Shown here piece by piece: positions 14,375 through 20,142 of a DNA stretch of 20,142 nt; position 1 is the stretch's first letter, and each line of letters starts with the position of its first letter. This DNA comes from an uncultured Pseudomonadota bacterium. GTDB lineage: Bacteria > Pseudomonadota > Gammaproteobacteria > Burkholderiales > Casimicrobiaceae. A program made the position numbers and the translations under genes. The stretch is from positions 1 to 20,142 of the forward strand of contig CALFEY010000198.1 of assembly GCA_937958295.1 (NCBI GenBank), in the 5' to 3' direction. The notes beneath the pieces are model-generated. The model was given only the letters and a program-made list of their open reading frames with translations. It was not told the origin of the DNA and did no database searches.

Positions 14375-15481
14375 ATGGCAAGCCCGCTGCCGGATCCGGT
14401 CCCGCTGCACCTCGTGAAGCGCGCACTCGTGACCAAGCTCCGCCACCACGGCGACGTGCTGCTGGCGTCGCCCGTGTTCACCGCCTTGAAGAGCGCGGCG
14501 CCCGCGCTCGAGATCGACGCCCTCGTGTACCTCGAGACCGCGCCCATGCTGACTGGCCATCCGGCCATCGGGCAGGTGCACACGATCGACCGCGCCTGGA
14601 AGAAGCGTGGCGTGCTCACGCAGCTCACGCAGGAGTGGAGCCTGCTGCGCCGGCTGCGCGAGCGCGACTACGACCTCCTCGTGCACCTCACCGAGCATCC
14701 ACGCGGCCTCACGCTCGCGCGCCTGCTGCGCCCGCGCTACGCCGTCACGCGCGAGCGCGAGACGCGCTCGCGGCTGTGGCGCCGTCACTTCACGCACTTC
14801 TACCGCCTGCCGGCTCGTACCGAGCGCCACGTGGTGGAGCAGAACCTGGATGCGCTGCGACGCATCGGCGTCTATCCCGACGAAGGCGACCGCCGGCTCG
14901 TGCTTGTCCCCGGCGCGGCAGCCGACGCCCGCGTGGACGCTCTGCTCGCGGAGCGCGGAATCGCGCCGCGCGAGTTCATCCAGGTGCACCCCGGGTCGCG
15001 CTGGCTCTTCAAGTGCTGGCCGGCGGCGCGTACGGCCGCGCTGCTTGACCTCGTCGCCGCGGACGGGGGGCGCGTCGTGGTGACCGGCGCCCCCGACGAT
15101 CGCGAGCGCGCGCTCGTGACGGCCGTCCTCGCGGCGGTGCGACCCGCCACGCGCGCCAGCGTTACCGACCTCACCGGCGAGCTCACGCTCGCCGAGCTCG
15201 CCGCCCTCACCGCCCGCGCGCGCGCCTTCGTGGGGGTGGACTCGGCGCCCATGCACATTGCCGCGGCGGTAGGCACGCCGGCCGTGGCGCTCTTCGGCCC
15301 GTCGAGCGAAGTGGCCTGGGGACCGTGGCGTGTCGCCCAGCGCGTGCTCGTCTCCTCCGACTTCCCGTGCCGGCCGTGCGGCCTCGACGGCTGCGGCGGC
15401 GGCAAGGTGTCCGAGTGCCTCGCCACGCTGCCCGAAGAGCGCGTGCATGCCGCGCTCAACGCGCTGCTCGCGACCGCCTAG
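14375..15481 (+). CDS. waaQ: LPS core heptosyltransferase, WaaQ/RfaQ-like (GT9)
   Basis: Family 9 glycosyltransferase expected to add an ADP-heptose-derived heptose to the LPS inner core at the cytoplasmic face of the inner membrane. 368 residues. The N-terminal ALVTKLRHHGDVLLASPVFTALK is the form typical of heptosyltransferase III (RfaQ) rather than WaaC or WaaF. The middle has IQVHPGSRWLFKCWP, and the donor-binding C-terminal domain has FVGVDSAPMHIAAAVGTPAVALFGPSSEVAWGPW. A cysteine cluster, CRPCGLDGC and SEC, follows near the C-terminus. First gene of the plus-strand LPS cluster; the next gene begins seven bases after its stop. The exact transfer position on the core cannot be read from sequence. 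Confidence 0.88.
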   Translation: MASPLPDPVPLHLVKRALVTKLRHHGDVLLASPVFTALKSAAPALEIDALVYLETAPMLTGHPAIGQVHTIDRAWKKRGVLTQLTQEWSLLRRLRERDYDLLVHLTEHPRGLTLARLLRPRYAVTRERETRSRLWRRHFTHFYRLPARTERHVVEQNLDALRRIGVYPDEGDRRLVLVPGAAADARVDALLAERGIAPREFIQVHPGSRWLFKCWPAARTAALLDLVAADGGRVVVTGAPDDRERALVTAVLAAVRPATRASVTDLTGELTLAELAALTARARAFVGVDSAPMHIAAAVGTPAVALFGPSSEVAWGPWRVAQRVLVSSDFPCRPCGLDGCGGGKVSECLATLPEERVHAALNALLATA

Positions 15482-15488
15482 GCCCGCC

Positions 15489-16760
15489 ATGCGCCTCGCC
15501 ATCATCCGCCAGCGCTACGACCCCGACGGGGCGGCGGAGCGCTTCCTCGAAGGCGCGCTGGAAGCGCTCCTCGAGCGCAACGTGGCGATCAGTCTCTACA
15601 CGCGCGAGTGGCCCCGCACCAAGCTGCAGCTCATCGAGCCCGCGGTGGTCGATCCGTTCTACTTGGGCGCGCTATGGCGCGATGCCGGCTTCGCCCGCGC
15701 GGTGGGGCGCCAGGTGGCCGCAACGCGCGCCAACCTCGTGCAGTCGCACGAGCGCGTGCTCACCTGCGACGTCTACCGTCCCGGCGACGGCGTGCATGCC
15801 ACGTGGCTCGAGGAACACCTGCAGGATGCCTCCCTGCCCGCGCGCTGGCGCGAAGCGCTCTCGCCATGGAACCGCTACACGCTTGCCATGGAGCGTCGCC
15901 TCTTCGCGAGCCGGTGGCTGCGCGCCGTGCTGTGCCCGTCGCAAATGGTGCGCGACGACATCCGCGCGCGCTTCGGGTTGCCCGAAGCGAGGCTGCCCGT
16001 GCTTCCCAATGCGGTGGACGCCAGCGTGTACTCGCCCGAGCTCGCCGTCCATCGCGAGCGCATCCGCCGCCAGCATGGCATCGCCGCCGATGCGCTGCTC
16101 TTCCTCCTCGTGGGCTCGGGCTTTCGCCGCAAGGGCGTGCCGGTGGCGCTCGCTGCCCTCGCGCAGGTCCCCGAGGCCCACCTACTGGTGGTGGGCAGCG
16201 ACCGCGACGACGCGGCCTTCGAGCGCGCCGCGACCGCGGCCGGCGTGCGCGACCGCGTCATCTTCGCGGGGTACCAAGCCGACATCGCGGCGTACTACGG
16301 CGCCGCCGACGCCTTCGTGCTGCCCGCGCTGTACGACCCGTCGCCCGACGCGTCCATGGAGGCGATGGCCACGGGCCTGCCGGCCATCGTGAGCACGAAA
16401 TCGGGCGCAGCGGACCTCGTCACCGCGCACGAGGCGGGCTTCGTCACCGGCTCGCGCGATGCCAACGCCGTCGCGGCGGCGATGCGCGCGCTGCAGGATC
16501 CAATGCTGCGCCAGACGATGGGCGCGCGAGCGCGCGATGCCGTGCTGCCGTTCTCGCCGGCAGCGATCACGCTGAAGCTGGTGTTGATCTACAAGGAGCT
16601 GCTCGAGGCGAGCGTCGCGCACAAGATGGCCGCGAAGGCGGCAGCCCGGCGTGCGGCCGAGGCCGAGGCGCCGCCGCTGCACGGCGACGACGGCCTCGCC
16701 TCGGAGACCCTGCCGCACCCGCCGGCCGCTCCGCCGGCGCCGGACGTACCCAAGCCGTGA
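15489..16760 (+). CDS. WaaG-like family 4 glycosyltransferase, copy 1 (extended C-terminus)
   Basis: Retaining GT-B glycosyltransferase; its best resemblance is to WaaG, which adds the first glucose to the LPS heptose region. 423 residues. RLAIIRQRYDPDGAAERF starts the acceptor domain; SHERVLTCDVYRPGDGVHATWLEEHL and LLVGSGFRRKGVPVALAALAQVPEAHLLVVG are WaaG-type; the donor site is FVLPALYDPSPDASMEAMATGLP with Asp283 and Glu291 in the place of the E-x7-E motif. Two departures from copy 2: the glycine-rich loop is GAA (14-16) instead of GGA, and about 45 extra residues follow residue 375, rich in Ala, Pro and acidic residues. No Shine-Dalgarno; likely coupled to the preceding gene. It overlaps the next gene by GTGA. 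Donor and acceptor sugars are not predictable. Confidence 0.88.
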   Translation: MRLAIIRQRYDPDGAAERFLEGALEALLERNVAISLYTREWPRTKLQLIEPAVVDPFYLGALWRDAGFARAVGRQVAATRANLVQSHERVLTCDVYRPGDGVHATWLEEHLQDASLPARWREALSPWNRYTLAMERRLFASRWLRAVLCPSQMVRDDIRARFGLPEARLPVLPNAVDASVYSPELAVHRERIRRQHGIAADALLFLLVGSGFRRKGVPVALAALAQVPEAHLLVVGSDRDDAAFERAATAAGVRDRVIFAGYQADIAAYYGAADAFVLPALYDPSPDASMEAMATGLPAIVSTKSGAADLVTAHEAGFVTGSRDANAVAAAMRALQDPMLRQTMGARARDAVLPFSPAAITLKLVLIYKELLEASVAHKMAAKAAARRAAEAEAPPLHGDDGLASETLPHPPAAPPAPDVPKP

Positions 16761-17920
16761 ACGCGCCCGCGGGCTGGCGCCTCGCCATCGTGCGCCAGCG
16801 CTATACGCCCTACGGCGGCGCGGAGCGCTTCGTGGCGCGGGCGCTCGACGCCCTCGCCGCGCGCGGCGTGGCGCTCACGCTGGTCACCCGCGAGTGGCCC
16901 GACGGCGGCGATCCGCGGATCGCCCCGCTCGTGGTCGATCCGCCATACATGGGACGCACGTTGCGCGACGCCGGCTTCGCGCACGCCGCGTGCGCCGCGC
17001 TGGCGAAGCTGCCGAACACGCTGGTGCAATCGCACGAGCGCATCGCGTGCTGCGATATCTACCGTGCCGGCGACGGCGTGCATGCAGTGTGGGTCGAGGA
17101 GCGCCTGCGCAGCGGGTCGTTGGCCGAGCGCATGGCCGTGGCGGCGAGCCCCTATCACCGCTACGTCCTCGGCGCGGAGCGGCGCCTCTTCGCAAGTCCG
17201 CGCCTGAAGGCGGTGATCTGCATCTCGCGCATGGTGCAGTCGGAGATCCACACGCGTTTCGGGCTGCCGCTCGAGCGCCTGCCGGTGATCTACAACGCCA
17301 TCGATCCGGCCGTCTTCAACCCGCAGTTGCGCGAGCTGCGCGAACAAGCCCGGGAGCGCCTGCGCATTGCGCGCGAGGCCTGCGTGTTCCTCCTCGTAGG
17401 CTCGGAGTACTCCCGCAAGGGCGTGGGCCGCGCGATCGAGGCATTGGCGCAGGTCCCGGAGGCGCATCTCGTGGTGGTGGGCCGCGACCGCCATCCCGAG
17501 CGCTACGCCGCCCTCGCCCGCACCCTGCGGGTGAGCGGGCGCGTGACCTTCGCCGGCGCCCAGAAGGATCCGCGACCCTTCTACGGCGCCGCCGACGCGT
17601 TCGTCCTGCCCACGCTCTACGACGCGCTGTCCAACGCGGTGCTCGAGGCGCTCGCCTGCGGCCTGCCCGTGATCACGAGCGATCGTTGCGGCGCGGGAGA
17701 ACTCGTACGGGAGCACGCGGCTGGGATCGTGACCGGAGCGCGCGACATCGGCGCCATCGCGGGGGCCATGCGGACCCTCCTCGACGCGGGGACTCGCCAG
17801 CGGATGGGGTCGGGCGCCGTCGCCGCCATGGCCGACCTCACGCCTCCGGCGATGGCCGCGCGCCTCGTGACCCTCTACGAGAGCTTGCTGCCCGCGGCCA
17901 CGAGGCGGCCCGTCGCGTAG
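16757..17920 (+). CDS. WaaG-like family 4 glycosyltransferase, copy 2
   Basis: 387 residues from GTG 16757, close to E. coli WaaG (374). It keeps the canonical glycine-rich loop TPYGGAERF (17-25), then SHERIACCDIYRAGDGVHAVWVEERL, CISRMVQSEIHTRFGLP, VIYNAIDPAVFNP, LLVGSEYSRKGVGRAIEALAQVPEAHLVVVGRDRHPERY and the donor site FVLPTLYDALSNAVLEALACGLPVITSDRCGAGELV. It aligns end to end with copy 1 and is clearly its tandem paralogue, with roughly half of residues shared by eye. It is the more conventional of the two and the better candidate for the WaaG role (lipopolysaccharide glucosyltransferase I), but the sugar cannot be assigned. Overlaps copy 1 at the stop/start; msbA follows after 115 bases. 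Confidence 0.9.
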   Translation: MNAPAGWRLAIVRQRYTPYGGAERFVARALDALAARGVALTLVTREWPDGGDPRIAPLVVDPPYMGRTLRDAGFAHAACAALAKLPNTLVQSHERIACCDIYRAGDGVHAVWVEERLRSGSLAERMAVAASPYHRYVLGAERRLFASPRLKAVICISRMVQSEIHTRFGLPLERLPVIYNAIDPAVFNPQLRELREQARERLRIAREACVFLLVGSEYSRKGVGRAIEALAQVPEAHLVVVGRDRHPERYAALARTLRVSGRVTFAGAQKDPRPFYGAADAFVLPTLYDALSNAVLEALACGLPVITSDRCGAGELVREHAAGIVTGARDIGAIAGAMRTLLDAGTRQRMGSGAVAAMADLTPPAMAARLVTLYESLLPAATRRPVA

Positions 17921-17922
17921 GC

Positions 17923-17952
17923 TATACTTTGAAAGCTGCGTGGGGAGCTTTC
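17923..17952 (+). promoter_or_regulatory. Candidate msbA -10 box and adjacent palindrome
   Basis: TATACT (17923-17928) lies just after the preceding stop codon and would start transcription near 17935. GAAAGCT (17931-17937) and AGCTTTC (17946-17952) are perfect 7-base inverted arms eight bases apart, straddling that position, which suits an operator better than an RNA hairpin. No good -35 is seen, so msbA may also be read from the upstream gene cluster. Confidence 0.4.
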
Positions 17953-18035
17953 CGCTCCCTTCCGCCAGCCAGAAGGGCCCCTTCGATGCGCCCCGCTTTC
18001 TCGATTTCCCGCTGCGCGCGGCATTGCCGCCCCCG

Positions 18036-19805
18036 ATGACGGGCCTCAACCTCTACTCCCGCCTGCTCCGCTATGTCCGCCCCTACCGGTGGGCATTTGG
18101 CGTGGCCGTGCTCGGCATGTTCATCGTGGCCGCCGGCGATCTCATGCTCGCCTGGCTCGTGATCCCCATCGTGCGCAACTTCGAGTCGCCGGACCCCACG
18201 CGCACGATGTGGCTGCCCTTCACCATCGTGGGGGTGTTCCTGCTGCGCGGCCTGGGCGCCTACATCTCCGAATACGGCATGGGCTACACCGGCTACCGCG
18301 TGGTATTCGACCTGCGCCGCGACCTGATCGACAAGCTCCTGAAGCTGCCCACGCCGTACTACGACACGCATGCCGCGGGAGTGATCCAATCGAAGATCTC
18401 GTTCGATGCGCATCAGCTTGCCTCCGCCGCTTCGGGGGCCATCACCAATGCGATCCGCTCCACGCTGACGATCGTGGTGAGCTTCGGCTACCTCATGTGG
18501 CTCAACTGGAAGCTCACGCTGCTCACGTTCATCGTGGTGCCGATCGTGGGCGTGGTCATCCGCTACTTCAGCCGCCGCCTGCGGCGGATTGCGCGCGACA
18601 TCCAGGACCGCGCGGGCTCGATGACGCAGGTGCTGGAGGAAATGATTGCCGGCCATCGAGTGGTGCGCGTGTTCGGCGGCGAGCCCTACGAGCGCCAGCG
18701 CGCGGTGGAGGCAGCCAACCGCCTGCGCACCGCCATGACCAAGGAGTCGTCGGCCACGGCGGCGAGCTCGCCGCTCACGGTCTTCTTCGCGGCCTGCGCG
18801 GTCGGGTCGATCGTGTGGATCGCGCTGCAGCAGAACGACGGCGTCAACAAGTTCGACTTCGCGCTCTTCATGTCCTACGTGGTGGCCCTGCTCACGCTCC
18901 TCGAGCGGCTGAAGGGCCTGTCGGGCATCAACGCTGCGATCCAGCGCGGCCTCGCGGCTGCCGAGAGCATCTTCGGGCTCCTGGACCATGAGGAAGAGTC
19001 CGACACGGGGCACGTGGCGCTCGGACGCTGCCGGGGCGAGGTGCGCTTCGAGCGCGTATCGCTGCGTTACGGCAGCCACGAGCGCGAGGCACTGTCGGAC
19101 GTCTCGCTCGCCGTCGCGCCCGGCGAAACGGTGGCGCTCGTGGGCGCCTCGGGCAGCGGCAAGACATCGCTCGTCAATCTCGTCCCGCGTTTCTACGAGC
19201 CCACCGCGGGCCGTCTCTTCATCGACGGCCACGACATCACCACCCTGACGCTCGCGAGCCTGCGCGCGCAGATCGCGATGGTTTCGCAGGACGTCCTGCT
19301 CTTCAACGACACCGTGGCGGCGAATATCGCCTACGGCGCGATGGCCGGCGCGTCGCGCGAGGAGATCGAGCGCGCGGCCTCGGCAGCGCACGCGCTGGAC
19401 TTCATCCGCGCGATGCCGCAAGGCTTCGATACCGTGGTGGGCGAGAACGGCGTGCGCCTGTCGGGCGGGCAGCGGCAGCGCATCGCGATCGCCCGCGCGA
19501 TCCTCAAGAATGCGCCGCTACTGATCCTGGACGAGGCCACGTCCGCCCTCGATTCCGAGTCGGAGCGGCAGGTGCAGGCGGCGCTCGACACGCTGATGCA
19601 GGGCCGCACCACGATCGTGATCGCGCACCGCCTGTCCACCATCGAGGATGCCGATCGCATCGTGGTGCTGGACGACGGACGCGTTGCCGAGATCGGCACC
19701 CATGCCGAGCTGCTCGCAGCAGGCGGCGCCTACGCACGTCTTTACCGCGTGCAGTTCTCCACGGCTGCTCAGGAAAGCGCCGAGCAAGTTCCGGTCACGC
19801 CCTAG
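18036..19805 (+). CDS. msbA: Lipid A export ATP-binding/permease protein MsbA
   Basis: Homodimeric ABC exporter that flips lipid A-core from the inner to the outer leaflet of the inner membrane. 589 residues (E. coli 582). The N-terminal half (about 15-295) is a six-helix type I exporter domain. The C-terminal nucleotide-binding domain has Walker A GASGSGKT (370-377), the Q-loop SQDVLLF, the signature LSGGQ (475-479), Walker B LLILDE (495-500) and the H-loop His531. The frame is open from GTG 17940, which would give 621 residues, but the stretch before MTGLNLYSRLLRYVRPYRW is not MsbA-like; neither start has a Shine-Dalgarno. Adjacency to LPS core glycosyltransferases supports lipid A-core as substrate over generic drug export. 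Its TAG stop is shared with the convergent gene. Confidence 0.95.
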   Translation: MTGLNLYSRLLRYVRPYRWAFGVAVLGMFIVAAGDLMLAWLVIPIVRNFESPDPTRTMWLPFTIVGVFLLRGLGAYISEYGMGYTGYRVVFDLRRDLIDKLLKLPTPYYDTHAAGVIQSKISFDAHQLASAASGAITNAIRSTLTIVVSFGYLMWLNWKLTLLTFIVVPIVGVVIRYFSRRLRRIARDIQDRAGSMTQVLEEMIAGHRVVRVFGGEPYERQRAVEAANRLRTAMTKESSATAASSPLTVFFAACAVGSIVWIALQQNDGVNKFDFALFMSYVVALLTLLERLKGLSGINAAIQRGLAAAESIFGLLDHEEESDTGHVALGRCRGEVRFERVSLRYGSHEREALSDVSLAVAPGETVALVGASGSGKTSLVNLVPRFYEPTAGRLFIDGHDITTLTLASLRAQIAMVSQDVLLFNDTVAANIAYGAMAGASREEIERAASAAHALDFIRAMPQGFDTVVGENGVRLSGGQRQRIAIARAILKNAPLLILDEATSALDSESERQVQAALDTLMQGRTTIVIAHRLSTIEDADRIVVLDDGRVAEIGTHAELLAAGGAYARLYRVQFSTAAQESAEQVPVTP

Positions 19806-20142
19806 GGTCGTGCCGCGAGGCCGCGGGCGGCGGCCAGCACGGCGGCTGTGTCGATCGCGTCCATGCAGCGCGCCGCGGGACAGCGGCCCGGCCCCGTGCC
19901 GGGGAGTCGTTCGCACCGCCTTATCCACGGTACGTCGCGGAAAAACTGGATCCGCTGATCCCGACAGGGGAACGGATCGACGGTGACGGCCGTGCCCGGC
20001 ATCGCGGCAAAGAAGTGGCCGGGACCGCAGATCGTGGCAGACCCCGGGCCAAAGAGCGTGACCGTGGGCACGCCCACCACCCGTCCGAGGTGCGCCACGC
20101 CGGTGTCGGGACACACCAGGAGCGCGGCGCGGGCGAGGAGCT
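19802..20142 (-). CDS. Family 9 glycosyltransferase (heptosyltransferase-like), C-terminal part
   Basis: The last 112 or so residues of a gene whose 5' end is off the right edge. LLVCPDTGVAHLGRVVGVPTVTLFGPGSATICGPGHFF is the C-terminal GT9 signature (D-T-G-x-A-H-L, then VTLFGPGS), as in ADP-heptose:LPS heptosyltransferases. It is followed by PFPCRDQ, VPWIRRCERL and GRCPAARCMDAI, a cysteine-rich tail. It differs clearly from the WaaQ-like gene at 14375, so this is a second GT9 enzyme in the locus; WaaC, WaaF or an O-antigen/core enzyme cannot be distinguished from this piece. Its stop codon (TAG, 19804-19802) overlaps the msbA stop as the palindrome CTAG. Confidence 0.85.
   Translation of the reverse strand, partial: LLARAALLVCPDTGVAHLGRVVGVPTVTLFGPGSATICGPGHFFAAMPGTAVTVDPFPCRDQRIQFFRDVPWIRRCERLPGTGPGRCPAARCMDAIDTAAVLAAARGLAARP

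Noticed and set aside
16321..16370. Loss of the GT4 E-x7-E motif (Asp in first place) in copy 1 as sign of inactivity
   Set aside because: Copy 2 has the same Asp at that position, and D-x7-E is a frequent variant in WaaG-like enzymes, so it does not indicate inactivation.
17922..19421. Minus-strand open frame of 499 codons opposite msbA
   Set aside because: Shadow of the msbA reading frame; His/Glu/Arg-rich with no motif.
1..20142. Mobile element, phage defence, CRISPR or other novel island
   Set aside because: All genes are core metabolic or envelope functions with uniform composition. No transposase, integrase, direct-repeat array or tRNA-linked attachment site was seen.

Overview
The window is about 20 kb of very GC-rich chromosomal DNA with dense, short-spaced genes. 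Gene content and order suggest a betaproteobacterium: a comF-trmL / gpsA-secB-grxC-rhodanese / gpmI-ctpA-moeB neighbourhood, argB next to slmA, and lipopolysaccharide (LPS) core glycosyltransferases next to msbA. I cannot place it to genus. I see no insertion sequence, prophage, CRISPR array, tRNA or rRNA, and no stretch over about 300 bases without a gene. Most of it is housekeeping DNA.

Left part (1-3110): a minus-strand biotin operon bioB-bioF-bioH whose genes overlap at their stop/start codons. bioH runs off the left edge. The divergent gene comF begins at 3110, and a perfect inverted repeat (TGTCAAAT-N14-ATTTGACA) straddles the comF start and supplies a TTGACA -35 box for bioB. It is the best candidate for a regulatory site here.

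Centre (3110-11616): comF and trmL on the plus strand. Then comes a minus-strand run read as rhodanese, grxC, secB, an SH3-repeat exported protein, gpsA, with a hairpin and a fresh promoter between grxC and secB. Then gpmI, ctpA and moeB on the plus strand. ctpA ends in a clear rho-independent terminator, and moeB restarts from an extended -10 box six bases before its ATG.

Right part (11641-20142): a minus-strand exported protein of unknown function, and the argB-slmA pair (arginine biosynthesis and nucleoid occlusion). Then a plus-strand LPS core cluster: a WaaQ/RfaQ-like heptosyltransferase, two tandem diverged WaaG-like family 4 glycosyltransferases, and msbA, the lipid A-core flippase. 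A convergent family 9 glycosyltransferase enters from the right edge, sharing the palindromic stop CTAG with msbA. Together these genes would build the inner core oligosaccharide on lipid A and move it across the inner membrane.

I do not see a clearly new biological system. The items most worth checking are the palindrome at bioB/comF, the divergent glycosyltransferase pair, the apparently leaderless promoters of moeB and the waaQ-like gene, and the unrecognised 326-residue exported protein.
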